Below the pieces are notes generated by a model that saw only the letters and a program-made list of their open reading frames with translations, was not told where the DNA came from and searched no databases. The position numbers and the translations under genes are program-made. 23,684 nucleotides of DNA from an uncultured Capnocytophaga sp. (GTDB lineage Bacteria > Bacteroidota > Bacteroidia > Flavobacteriales > Flavobacteriaceae): the NCBI GenBank assembly GCA_915070235.1, contig CAJZFM010000002.1, forward strand, positions 1 through 23,684. Reading direction: 5' to 3'. Shown piece after piece: positions 14,884-22,969 of the stretch. Within the stretch, counting starts at the first letter, position 1. Each line of letters begins with the position of its first letter.

Positions 14884-15492
14884 ATGAAGAAAATACTATT
14901 CTTATCTCTTTTCTTGACCTTTACCTTTGTAGCTTCTGCCCAACAGACTTATAAGCTCTATGTAGAGGGAGAAAAACAATGGGCATATAGGGAAAATACA
15001 CTTACTAATTTTGTATATGCCTTCTGTACTAAGGATTTCGAGGCCGTAGCTAAGAACCCTGCAGTAGGAGATACTTCAAAGGCAGTTTTATTGGAGTCTA
15101 TATATCGCAAAATGCTACAAAGCGTTCCTACTAAAGAAAGAAATACACAGATAAGTCTCTTTTTTGGAGAACGAAAAAAGGGAAAAGGGCGTATATTTTT
15201 TATGACTTTCTTTGAAGGGAACCTAAGAGGTAAGCGCAAAGATGCATTTTTTCAATTTCTTTTAGCAGACAATACAAGGGAAGGTATATTTAAGTGTGAT
15301 ACAATTATGATTTCTGATGAGAAACACAGATTCACCTACAAAGAACCTTCGGTAAAGCTCAAAACAAGATACCAAAAGGAAGTAATGCAGGAATATGAAG
15401 CTCATGCATTAGAGAAAAATGCTAAAAATGAATTGGAAAACTATATAAATACAAGAAAAAGGTGGCGAAAAATGATACTTAGTGATGAATAA
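14884..15492 (+). CDS. Secreted protein, function unknown
   Basis: A 202-residue protein with a clear signal peptide at the ATG at 14884 (MKKILFLSLFLTFTFVASAQ, cleavage after ASA). An in-frame ATG at 14854 lies in the terminator arm and would spoil the signal peptide. The mature part is basic, with a Lys/Arg-rich middle (GERKKGKGR, GNLRGKRKDAF) and a helical C-terminus rich in Glu and Lys. No Cys in the mature part except two near residues 43 and 130, and no catalytic motif that I can see. Base composition is low (18 G+C of 60 at 15241-15300 by count). The membrane protein downstream starts six bases after its stop; the two may work together. Family not recognised. Confidence 0.75.
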   Translation: MKKILFLSLFLTFTFVASAQQTYKLYVEGEKQWAYRENTLTNFVYAFCTKDFEAVAKNPAVGDTSKAVLLESIYRKMLQSVPTKERNTQISLFFGERKKGKGRIFFMTFFEGNLRGKRKDAFFQFLLADNTREGIFKCDTIMISDEKHRFTYKEPSVKLKTRYQKEVMQEYEAHALEKNAKNELENYINTRKRWRKMILSDE

Positions 15493-15498
15493 TTGATA

Positions 15499-15984
15499 AT
15501 GATTTTTATGCTTCAGGGAAAGAAATACCCTAAATGGGTGAAGAATATATGTTTAGGAAGTATATTTGCTATATCTAATTTAGTAATTTATCTAATCTAT
15601 GAGATAATTACTTCTGATATTGAGTATTATTTTAATAAAAGAGATCCATATTTCCTCTATGTGATAGTATCATCAATTCTATTTCCCATATTTCTATTTT
15701 TATTTGAGTATAGAAAAAAGAGAAAATATTTTTATTTACTTTTTTATAGTTGTTGGCACCTGCTTACTTTGGTAATAATAGCCACTATATATTCTTATTT
15801 TGAGATTATTTATTCAGATGGTTATATTAATAAAGATTTAGTTGAAAATGAATATATAATAAGTCTCTTAGCTGAGAATATTGCTCTATTCATAATAGTA
15901 GGGGTTATAAATTTTTTTACATTTATCCCGCTCAACATTATTATTTTTTCACTCTCTTTCTTTTTATTGAGGAAGTATAAATAA
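15499..15984 (+). CDS. AT-rich polytopic membrane protein, function unknown
   Basis: A 161-residue protein, start at the ATG at 15499 (a TTG at 15493 and an ATG at 15508 are alternatives). Four or five hydrophobic segments: about 15-35, 52-70, 77-103 and 120-157, the last possibly two helices. Positive patches (EYRKKRK after segment two, RKYK at the end) suggest topology. No conserved motif is recognised. Composition is far below its neighbours: 11 G+C of 60 at 15541-15600, against 26 of 60 at 16561-16620 in rluD, with heavy use of ATA, TTA and ATT codons. Part of that is the hydrophobic bias, but it may also be a recent arrival. Confidence 0.7.
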   Translation: MIFMLQGKKYPKWVKNICLGSIFAISNLVIYLIYEIITSDIEYYFNKRDPYFLYVIVSSILFPIFLFLFEYRKKRKYFYLLFYSCWHLLTLVIIATIYSYFEIIYSDGYINKDLVENEYIISLLAENIALFIIVGVINFFTFIPLNIIIFSLSFFLLRKYK

Positions 15985-16050
15985 TCAATTGAAAATCAAT
16001 TACTTGTCTTATTTAAAGAAATAACTCAAAATTAACAATTTAGAAAACAA

Positions 16051-17079
16051 ATGGCAGACGATGATTTGATTACAGACGATGAACTGTATGAACACTATAG
16101 TTTTAAGGCAGGAAAAGGACAAGAACCGTTACGGGTAGATAAGTTCCTGATGAACTTTGTGGAGAATGCCTCCCGCAATAAGGTACAACAGGCGGCTAAG
16201 GACGGCAATATATTTGTCAATGGAGTAGCCGTGAAGGCCAACCATAGGGTGAAGGCTAATGATGAGGTCAAGGTCATGTTTGCTCACCCTCCTCATGAAT
16301 ATTTGTTAGTACCTGAGCCTATTCCTTTGGATATAGTCTATGAGGATGAAGAACTAATCATTATCAATAAGCCTGCGGGCTTGGTAGTACATCCAGGGCA
16401 TGGAAATTATCAGGGAACTCTTATCAATGGGCTGATATACCATTTTCAGCACTTGCCTATGAACAGTTCTGACCGCCCTGGCTTGGTGCACCGAATAGAC
16501 AAGGATACCAGTGGTTTATTGGTAGTGGCTAAGACGGAAGAGGCCATGAACCACTTGGCTAAGCAGTTTTTCAATAAAACCAGTGAGCGGGAGTATGTAG
16601 CCCTTGTATGGGGCAATCTTACAGAGGATGAGGGGACGATCACAGGGCATATCGGAAGGCACCCCAAGAACCGCCTCCAAATGGCTGTCTTCCCTGATGG
16701 AAGTCAGGGCAAGGAGGCCATCACTCATTACAAGGTATTGGAGCGTTTCGATTATGTAACCCTCGTTTCCTGTCGGTTAGAGACGGGGCGTACACATCAG
16801 ATTCGTGCCCACTTTACCTATATAGGTCACCCACTTTTCAATGACGAGCGTTATGGAGGGGACAAGATACTCAAAGGAACTACCTCGGCTAAGTATAAAC
16901 AGTTTGTAGAGAACTGTTTTAAGATCCTCCCACGCCAAGCGCTCCATGCCAAGACCTTAGGAGTGGAGAAACCCTCCACAGGACAGATGCTTCGTTTTGA
17001 TAGTGAGATTCCTCAAGATATGCAGCAGTGTATAGAAAAATGGCGTAACTATCTCAGCAATAGAGAAGTAGAGCAGTAG
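16051..17079 (+). CDS. rluD: Large-subunit pseudouridine synthase, RluA/RluD type
   Basis: Isomerises uridines in rRNA; RluD acts on helix 69 (positions 1911, 1915, 1917 in E. coli). 342 residues, near the usual RluD length. It has an N-terminal S4 RNA-binding domain (about 27-76, PLRVDKFLMNFVENASRNKVQQ) and a RluA-type catalytic domain with NKPAGLVVHP (106-115) and HRIDKDTSG (147-155), where Asp150 is the catalytic Asp; the ETGRTHQIRAH and HAKTLG motifs follow. The S4 domain favours RluD over RluA or RluC, which also has S4, so RluC remains possible. The gap to the next gene holds heptamer repeats that overlap its stop codon. Confidence 0.88.
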   Translation: MADDDLITDDELYEHYSFKAGKGQEPLRVDKFLMNFVENASRNKVQQAAKDGNIFVNGVAVKANHRVKANDEVKVMFAHPPHEYLLVPEPIPLDIVYEDEELIIINKPAGLVVHPGHGNYQGTLINGLIYHFQHLPMNSSDRPGLVHRIDKDTSGLLVVAKTEEAMNHLAKQFFNKTSEREYVALVWGNLTEDEGTITGHIGRHPKNRLQMAVFPDGSQGKEAITHYKVLERFDYVTLVSCRLETGRTHQIRAHFTYIGHPLFNDERYGGDKILKGTTSAKYKQFVENCFKILPRQALHAKTLGVEKPSTGQMLRFDSEIPQDMQQCIEKWRNYLSNREVEQ

Positions 17080-17104
17080 TCAGAGGTCTGTTATCAGCGA
17101 TCAG
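17077..17104 (+). repeat. Degenerate heptamer array with TCAG ends, after rluD
   Basis: Four consecutive 7-mers in register: TAGTCAG, AGGTCTG, TTATCAG, CGATCAG. The first contains the TAG stop of rluD. Similarity is loose outside the last four bases. Confidence 0.5.
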
Positions 17105-17129
17105 TAAAAGTCCCTTTTGGGGATAAAGA

Positions 17130-17153
17130 ACTCAAAACTCAAAATTTAAAACT
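17130..17153 (+). repeat. ACTCAAA heptamer array before the GNAT gene
   Basis: Two exact ACTCAAA units (17130-17136, 17137-17143), then ATTTAAA and a partial unit. The 17-base stretch at 17137-17153 occurs inverted and exact at 21023-21039, between other genes. Confidence 0.65.
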
Positions 17154-17156
17154 AAT

Positions 17157-17657
17157 ATGTTATTCAGGCAAGCTCAGATAGAAGACTTAGAGGCTATATG
17201 GCAGATTATCCTCTATGCTAAGGAAACCATGCGGCAGAGAGGAAGCCAGCAGTGGCAAGATGGTTATCCCTTTAGGGAAACTATTGAGCAAGATATAGCA
17301 CATCACTATGCCTATGTAGTGGAAGAGGCAGGTGAGATTGTGGCTTATGCAGCAATCAGTGGTGATGGCGAACCTACCTATCAAAAGATAGAAGGGGCAT
17401 GGCTCAGTGATGATCCCTATATAGTAGGTCATAGAATAGCCGTGAGTGAGAGGGGCAAGGGTAAAGGGCTGGCCAGCTATATCATACAACAGGCAGAAGA
17501 GATCGCCCTTACCTGTGGATTCCATTCGCTACGAGCCGATACCAACTATGACAACCTTGCCATGAAGCATATCTTGGAAAAAGAAGGCTTTGTCTATTGT
17601 GGTATTATTCAGGTACGCGATGGAAAACGTGAGGCTTTTCAGAAAATTCTAAAATAA
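17157..17657 (+). CDS. GNAT family N-acetyltransferase
   Basis: A 166-residue acetyltransferase of the GCN5-related family, acting on an unknown amine. The acetyl-CoA site is visible as IAVSERGKGKGLASYIIQQA (RxxGxG/A pattern, about 97-116), followed by LRADTNYDNLAMKHILEKEGF, the usual Asn/Tyr region and strand-helix end. N-terminus MLFRQAQIEDLEAIWQII is a typical beta1-alpha1. aroB begins six bases after the stop, so the pair is likely co-transcribed; no promoter box was seen in the repeat-filled gap before it. Confidence 0.9.
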   Translation: MLFRQAQIEDLEAIWQIILYAKETMRQRGSQQWQDGYPFRETIEQDIAHHYAYVVEEAGEIVAYAAISGDGEPTYQKIEGAWLSDDPYIVGHRIAVSERGKGKGLASYIIQQAEEIALTCGFHSLRADTNYDNLAMKHILEKEGFVYCGIIQVRDGKREAFQKILK

Positions 17658-17663
17658 CAGAAT

Positions 17664-18731
17664 ATGGATTTGAAAAAAATTGATACAGCTGACTATACTA
17701 TCTATTTCTCGGAAGAGGGGCATAAATACTTAGCGGACTATGTAAAAGAGAAGAAATATTCTAAGATATTTGTCCTCTCCGATACCCATACCCATGAGTG
17801 TTGCGTATATACATTCTTACAGAAATTTCCTTTTGAGGTAGAAATTATAGAGGTAGAAGCAGGAGAAGAGCATAAGAATTTGGATACCTGTCTTTCTCTT
17901 TGGCAGACACTCTCCGACTTAGGGGCTGACAGAAAGAGCTTACTGATTAATGTAGGCGGGGGAGTGGTTACCGATATGGGGGGCTTTGTTGCCTCTACCT
18001 TCAAGCGTGGGATTGACTTTATCAATATTCCTACCTCTCTCTTGGCTATGGTAGATGCATCTATTGGTGGAAAAACAGGAGTAGATTTAGGCGTCCTCAA
18101 AAATCAAATAGGGGTGATTAATAACCCTCAACTCCTATTGATAGATGTGAATTATTTAGCTACCCTCCCCAAAGAGGAGTTCCGTAGTGGTTTGGCCGAG
18201 ATGTTCAAGCACGGGCTGATACAGTCTCCCACTTATTGGGAGAAAATGAAACAGCTCTCCGCCCTAACCACTGATGATTTGGAAGAGATTATCTATCAAT
18301 CGGTAGTAATTAAGCATCAGGTAGTAAAGCAAGACCCTAAGGAACAAGGTTTGCGCAAGATACTCAACTTTGGCCATACGCTGGGCCATGCTATAGAATC
18401 TTATTGCTTAGCACACCGCTCTAAGCGTTTGTTGCATGGGGAGGCAGTCGCTATTGGAATGATTTTGGCGGCTTTCCTCTCTCATAAGCTCTTGTATTTC
18501 CCTTGGGAAAAGGTAGTAGAGATAAAGAGAGTCCTCTTGGACTATTTCCCTCAGGAGGATTTCTCTGCTCAAGAGATAGCAGCTATACAGGAACTACTCA
18601 AGTATGACAAAAAGAATGCTTATGGTCATGTCTATTTTGTACTATTGGAGGCTATAGGACAACCCAAGTGGAATATAGAAGTGGAGGATGCTCTTATAGA
18701 ACAGGCATTTGCTTATTATAGTGAGAAATAG
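17664..18731 (+). CDS. aroB: 3-dehydroquinate synthase
   Basis: Second step of the shikimate pathway: NAD- and metal-dependent cyclisation of DAHP to 3-dehydroquinate, leading to aromatic amino acids. 355 residues, typical. The NAD-binding GGGVVTDMGGF (98-108), TSLLAMVDASIGGKTGVD (124-141) and the metal ligands Glu179 (GLAEMFKHG), His238 with His242 (NFGHTLGHA) and His258 (LLHGEAVAIGM) are all present. It sits inside a + strand run, 6 bases after the GNAT gene and 21 before a histidine kinase, with no sign of shared function. Confidence 0.96.
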   Translation: MDLKKIDTADYTIYFSEEGHKYLADYVKEKKYSKIFVLSDTHTHECCVYTFLQKFPFEVEIIEVEAGEEHKNLDTCLSLWQTLSDLGADRKSLLINVGGGVVTDMGGFVASTFKRGIDFINIPTSLLAMVDASIGGKTGVDLGVLKNQIGVINNPQLLLIDVNYLATLPKEEFRSGLAEMFKHGLIQSPTYWEKMKQLSALTTDDLEEIIYQSVVIKHQVVKQDPKEQGLRKILNFGHTLGHAIESYCLAHRSKRLLHGEAVAIGMILAAFLSHKLLYFPWEKVVEIKRVLLDYFPQEDFSAQEIAAIQELLKYDKKNAYGHVYFVLLEAIGQPKWNIEVEDALIEQAFAYYSEK

Positions 18732-18752
18732 GAGTAAAAAAGGGTTAAGCAA

Positions 18753-20033
18753 ATGAGTGTTTCTCTAAAAAATTATACGCTAAGACAGGTAGCACTGGCC
18801 TTTTTACCTATTATGGTAGTGTGGTTAGTAGTGATTTATATATTTATCTTAGAGGAAGTTTATGACAATGTAGATGATGGTCTCAAGGATAGGAAAAAGG
18901 AAATCATTGCCCTCTCTGAGGAATATCCAGAGCGTATTCTCTCTGTTAGTGAATATGGGATAGGGCAGTTTAGAATACGCCCTGCTCAGGGTAAAGTATC
19001 TAAGAAGAATAGTATCAACAATGAGTTTCTCTACGAACCCTCAGGTGATGAAAAGGAGCTATACCGAGTACTGAAAACGGGTTTTTGTGATGACCAAGAC
19101 CGTTGTTATACCTTGGAGATACGTACCTCTACGGTAGAGGAAGATGATTTAATGGCCAATTTAGCTATAGGGATTGGGGTGTTGTACTTGGTCTTAGTCG
19201 TAAGTATGTATATCATTCATTTGCTATTCATTCGGCGTGTGTGGAAGCCTTTCAATACCTTGCTCTATAATATCAATGCTTATGAATTGGGCAATCGTCA
19301 AGGGGTAGTTCCTATAACCACACAAGTGAGAGAGTTTGCTCAGCTCAATGAGACCATCCAGCGTATGTGGCATCGTATGGAAACTATTTTTGATCAGCAG
19401 CGTACTTTTATAGGTAATGCTTCTCATGAGTTGCAAACTCCTATCGCAATTACTATCAATAAATTAGAATTGATTATGGAAGATGAAACGCTTTCCCAAG
19501 CACAGCTTCTGCAACTCTCTGAAGCAAAGGCCTCACTCACCCGTATGGCTGCGCTCAATAAGTCCTTACTTACTTTAGCTCGTATAGAAAACCGACAATA
19601 TGAAGAGGTTTCTCCTATCTGTTTTGCTTCTTTACTTCGTACCCTCACCGAAGAATACCAAGACCTGATAGCTTTTAAGGAAATTACCCTTTCTATAACG
19701 GAAAAATCACCTTTCTCGGTGGAGATGAATAAGGACTTAGCAGTTATTCTCCTCTCTAACCTCCTTAGAAATGCTATAAAATATACGTATCCCAAAGGGA
19801 AAATACAAATAGAGATAGACAAACACGTATTTTCTATCGCTAACGAGGGGAAACCAACTCCTTTGGACTCTGATAAGATATTCAAACGCTTTCATAAGGG
19901 CGAACAAGACAGTACTTCCACAGGATTAGGCTTAGCAATTGTAAAGTCTATAGTGGATTTATACCAGCATATCCGCTTGCAGTATGTATATAAGGAAGAA
20001 AAACACACTTTTTTAATTTTTAATTGTCAATGA
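18753..20033 (+). CDS. Sensor histidine kinase, no adjacent response regulator
   Basis: A 426-residue membrane kinase. Two membrane segments (about 15-33 and 135-158) frame a roughly 100-residue extracytoplasmic sensor region with no recognised domain. The H-box is FIGNASHELQTPIA (His225 is the phosphorylated residue). The ATPase has an N-box LLRNAIKY (Asn340), a degenerate G1 of the form IANEGKP, F-box IFKRFHKG, and G2 TGLGLAIVKSI. The G1 change from DxGxG to NEG is frequent in Bacteroidota kinases and does not by itself mean loss of activity. No response regulator is encoded next to it. It is followed by a heptamer array and a GT2 gene. Confidence 0.9.
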   Translation: MSVSLKNYTLRQVALAFLPIMVVWLVVIYIFILEEVYDNVDDGLKDRKKEIIALSEEYPERILSVSEYGIGQFRIRPAQGKVSKKNSINNEFLYEPSGDEKELYRVLKTGFCDDQDRCYTLEIRTSTVEEDDLMANLAIGIGVLYLVLVVSMYIIHLLFIRRVWKPFNTLLYNINAYELGNRQGVVPITTQVREFAQLNETIQRMWHRMETIFDQQRTFIGNASHELQTPIAITINKLELIMEDETLSQAQLLQLSEAKASLTRMAALNKSLLTLARIENRQYEEVSPICFASLLRTLTEEYQDLIAFKEITLSITEKSPFSVEMNKDLAVILLSNLLRNAIKYTYPKGKIQIEIDKHVFSIANEGKPTPLDSDKIFKRFHKGEQDSTSTGLGLAIVKSIVDLYQHIRLQYVYKEEKHTFLIFNCQ

Positions 20034-20053
20034 TTAGTCATTAGTCATTAGTC
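20033..20053 (+). repeat. Three exact ATTAGTC heptamers between the kinase and GT2 genes
   Basis: ATTAGTC at 20033-20039, 20040-20046 and 20047-20053. The last base of the kinase stop codon is the first base of the array, and it fills most of the 27-base gap. Confidence 0.8.
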
Positions 20054-20060
20054 ACTATCT

Positions 20061-21023
20061 ATGGTTGTCGTTATACTCAATTGGAACGGAAAACACTTAT
20101 TGGAACAGTTTCTCCCCTCGTTGGTAGCTTACTCCACTGAGGCTGAACTTTATGTAATTGACAATGCTTCTACCGATGGGAGTATTGCTTTCCTCTGTGC
20201 CCACTATCCTCAAATAAAAATAGTACAAAACCCTGAAAACTATGGCTATGCCAAGGGTTATAATGAAGGGCTAAAGCATATCCCTACCGATGTATATTGC
20301 CTACTTAATTCCGATGTGGAGGTAACTCCACATTGGCTTAAAGCTCCTATGGAAATTTTTGCTCAGCAACCCAAGGTGGCTATATTACAGCCTAAAATAA
20401 AATCCTATAAGCAGAAAAACTATTTTGAATATGCAGGAGCAGCAGGAGGCTATATAGATAAATATGGTTTCCCTTATTGTAGAGGACGTATCTTTGATAG
20501 TATAGAGGAGGACAAGGGGCAATATGAACAGCAAACGCCTATTTTTTGGGCTTCAGGAGCATGTTTCTTTATACGAAAAGCTGTTTTTGACGAGCTTAAA
20601 GGTTTTGATGAGGACTTTTTTGCCCATCAGGAGGAGATAGATCTCTGTTGGAGAGCAAAGAATAAGGGTTATGAGGTCTATTATACACCTCAATCACAGA
20701 TATACCACTTAGGCGGGGCAACTCTTACTGAAGGAAGTCCGCAAAAAGTGTATCTAAACTTTCGCAATAGTCTTTTTATGCTACTCAAGAACTTGCCTAA
20801 GCCCTATTGGCCGCTGACCATTTTCTTTAGAATGGTCTTAGATGGGGTAGCAGGGGTACGCTTTTTCTTTCAAGGAAAGTTCAAGAGTACTTGGGCTATC
20901 ATCAGGGCACATTTTTCTTTTTATAGGTATTTTTTCCATTTCTATCACAAACGACAAAACCCTACTTTGCAGCAGTATTATACCATAAGGTCTATTGTAT
21001 GGGAGCACTTTATAAAGTTTTGA
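20061..21023 (+). CDS. Family 2 glycosyltransferase, rhamnosyltransferase-like
   Basis: A 320-residue GT2 protein. N-terminal VVVILNWNGKHLL, then the YVIDNASTDGS segment (31-41), NPENYGYAKGYNEG (57-70), the metal-binding LLNSDVEVT (81-89), and the acceptor-side SGACFFIRKAVFDELKGFDEDFFAHQEEIDLCWR (165-198). This layout matches WbbL/RfbF-type rhamnosyl- and related transferases. A hydrophobic C-terminal stretch around RMVLDGVAGVRFF may associate with the membrane. No other polysaccharide genes lie near. Sugar not known. The stop falls within the inverted repeat at 21016-21067. Confidence 0.9.
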   Translation: MVVVILNWNGKHLLEQFLPSLVAYSTEAELYVIDNASTDGSIAFLCAHYPQIKIVQNPENYGYAKGYNEGLKHIPTDVYCLLNSDVEVTPHWLKAPMEIFAQQPKVAILQPKIKSYKQKNYFEYAGAAGGYIDKYGFPYCRGRIFDSIEEDKGQYEQQTPIFWASGACFFIRKAVFDELKGFDEDFFAHQEEIDLCWRAKNKGYEVYYTPQSQIYHLGGATLTEGSPQKVYLNFRNSLFMLLKNLPKPYWPLTIFFRMVLDGVAGVRFFFQGKFKSTWAIIRAHFSFYRYFFHFYHKRQNPTLQQYYTIRSIVWEHFIKF

Positions 21024-21067
21024 GTTTTAAATTTTGAGTTTAGAGTTTCATTCTGTAACTCAAAACT
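21016..21067. repeat. Heptamer array inside an inverted repeat between convergent genes
   Basis: Heptamers TTTGAGT (21019), TTTAAAT (21026), TTTGAGT (21033), TTAGAGT (21040). An 11-bp perfect stem pairs 21016-21026 with 21057-21067. Both neighbouring stop codons lie at its edges. It may act as a bidirectional terminator, but has no separate T-tract. Confidence 0.65.
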
Positions 21068-22358
21068 ATTTTCTGTGGTCAATAAACTTCACTGGTTTGC
21101 GGCTCCCCTTGGGATAGAGTTGTTGTTCTATGATTTCCACTGGGTGGAACTCTATTTTGGGAACAACACGCATTTTAGCACGGAAATGGTTGGTAATCTC
21201 TTCACGAAGTGCCTCGGAAGGGGAGGTGGTTCCTATTTTGATAAGAATCTCATCGGTGAGGATTTCATTATTGCTGATCTCTATGATGTAGTTCTCCACT
21301 TGGGCAAATTGGCTAAGTAAGTCCATAAGCACAGGCGGATATAGGGTGGTTCCCTTGTACTTTATCATCTGTTGTTTTCTTCCTACCACAGGGCTAACCC
21401 TTAGTGTATTTCTCCCACACGAACAAGGTGCTTGGTGTAGGGTAACCATATCTCCTGTACGGAAACGCAATAGAGGCATACCCTCTATACCAAGGGTGGT
21501 AATGGTCAGTTCTCCCAAGCTACCCATGGGAAGAGGCTTTCCCTCATCGTCTAATACCTCAGTGATAATGAGCTCTGGGTGATGATGCCCCCCTTGCTGG
21601 TGTTCACACTCGGTAAAGGTGGTACTCATCTCGGTAGAGGCATAAGTAGAGTAGAGTTTTAGTTCAGGCCATTTTTCCATGATTTTCTGAGTGAGTAGGT
21701 TAGCAGAAAAATCTTGTCTGCGGAGGGTTTCTCCTATACATATTACGCCTTTGACTGAGGAATTGCGATAGTCTATATCAGTTTTTTCGGCATATTCTAT
21801 GAGCTTAAGTAGAAAAGAAGGCACTGCAATGAGCCATTTAGGCTGATAGGAATCTATAGAATCCCATTGGAGTTCAGGGATTCCTGCACCTATACGCACG
21901 ATACTGGCTCCAAGCTTTCTAATACCCAAGAAATAAGCCAATCCTGCCATAAACCTACGGTCAATAGTGGTCATCAGTTGTACTATATCTCCCTTTTGAA
22001 TACCAGCACAACTCAGTGAAATAGCCTCATTGTAGGCCAAGCGGTCTAAGTCCTTGTCAGTAAGCCCAAAAGTAACAGGCTTTCCTAAAGTCCCGGAGGT
22101 AGAAGCATAATCCACTATGGCTGTTTTGGGTACGCAGAGGAAATCATCATTATAACGTTGGAGGTCATCTTTGGAAGTGGTGGGGAGCTTCTGGAGGTCG
22201 CCCAAAGTCTGTATCTCCTCAATATCAATGTGATACTCCTTGAATATACGTTGGTAATAAGGAGAATGAGCGTGGAGGTATTGCAGAAGCACTCGGAGTC
22301 TCTCCTCTTGGAATAGTCGAATTGTTGTGGGGTCTTGCTGTTCTATTTCAGGGATCAT
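21066..22358 (-). CDS. PaaK-like adenylate-forming enzyme
   Basis: A 430-residue member of the phenylacetate-CoA ligase-like branch of the ANL superfamily, which activates a carboxylate with ATP, often forming a CoA thioester. Visible: the phosphate loop TSGTLGKP (87-94), the A5-like motif YASTEM (239-244), RFRTGD (298-303), and a C-terminal KGSRKPVKF tail where the catalytic Lys is expected. Cys251, His258, Cys312 and Cys314 (CEH...GGHHH and CSCGR) could form the zinc site known in some PaaK-like structures; this is inference. Substrate unknown and no phenylacetate pathway genes are nearby. It is the last gene after engB, 8 bases from it. Confidence 0.85.
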   Translation of the reverse strand: MIPEIEQQDPTTIRLFQEERLRVLLQYLHAHSPYYQRIFKEYHIDIEEIQTLGDLQKLPTTSKDDLQRYNDDFLCVPKTAIVDYASTSGTLGKPVTFGLTDKDLDRLAYNEAISLSCAGIQKGDIVQLMTTIDRRFMAGLAYFLGIRKLGASIVRIGAGIPELQWDSIDSYQPKWLIAVPSFLLKLIEYAEKTDIDYRNSSVKGVICIGETLRRQDFSANLLTQKIMEKWPELKLYSTYASTEMSTTFTECEHQQGGHHHPELIITEVLDDEGKPLPMGSLGELTITTLGIEGMPLLRFRTGDMVTLHQAPCSCGRNTLRVSPVVGRKQQMIKYKGTTLYPPVLMDLLSQFAQVENYIIEISNNEILTDEILIKIGTTSPSEALREEITNHFRAKMRVVPKIEFHPVEIIEQQLYPKGSRKPVKFIDHRK

Positions 22359-22366
22359 AGCAGGCC

Positions 22367-22966
22367 TTAGTTGAGTGAAAGATTGATATTTTCTATATAG
22401 TCAAGTACCTCCTCTTTACCCAATTTGCTCTCGGAGGAAGTAATAAAGTAGGGTGGCATTTCCTCCCAGCTCTCCAAGAGGATTTTTTGGTAGGTGAGTA
22501 CATGTTGGTCAATGACTTTGGGAGCAAGTTTGTCCGCCTTGGTAAAGATGATAGCAAAGGGAATAGCATTTTCCCCCAGCCATTGCATAAACTCCAAGTC
22601 TATTTTCTGTGGTTCATGCCGTATATCCACTAATACAAAAGCACAGACCAATTCCTTGCGCTTCTTGAAATAGTCAGTAATAAACTGCTGGAAAGTTTTC
22701 TTAGACTGTTTGGACACCTGTGCATAGCCATACCCAGGCAAATCTACTAAATACCAGTTCTTATTGATAAGAAAGTGATTGATTAGCTGTGTTTTCCCTG
22801 GTTTGGAAGAGGTCTTAGCAAGTCCTTTGTGGTTGGTTAGCATATTGATAAGGGAGGATTTCCCCACATTGGAGCGCCCAATAAAGGCATACTCAGGTAG
22901 CTTATGCGTAGGGCATTTGGCCACTTGAGTATTGCTCACCACAAAGGAGGCTTGTTTGATCTCCAT
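22367..22966 (-). CDS. engB: Ribosome biogenesis GTPase YsxC/EngB
   Basis: A 199-residue TRAFAC GTPase needed for late 50S assembly. All G motifs are seen: G1 GRSNVGKSS (30-38), G2 region [11 protein letters not shown]3 DLPGYG, G4 TKADK and G5 TSSE. Length is usual. Upstream on the same strand an alpha/beta hydrolase ends three bases before its ATG, and the PaaK-like gene follows by 8 bases, so the three are almost certainly co-transcribed. Confidence 0.96.
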   Translation of the reverse strand: MEIKQASFVVSNTQVAKCPTHKLPEYAFIGRSNVGKSSLINMLTNHKGLAKTSSKPGKTQLINHFLINKNWYLVDLPGYGYAQVSKQSKKTFQQFITDYFKKRKELVCAFVLVDIRHEPQKIDLEFMQWLGENAIPFAIIFTKADKLAPKVIDQHVLTYQKILLESWEEMPPYFITSSESKLGKEEVLDYIENINLSLN

Positions 22967-22969
22967 GTT

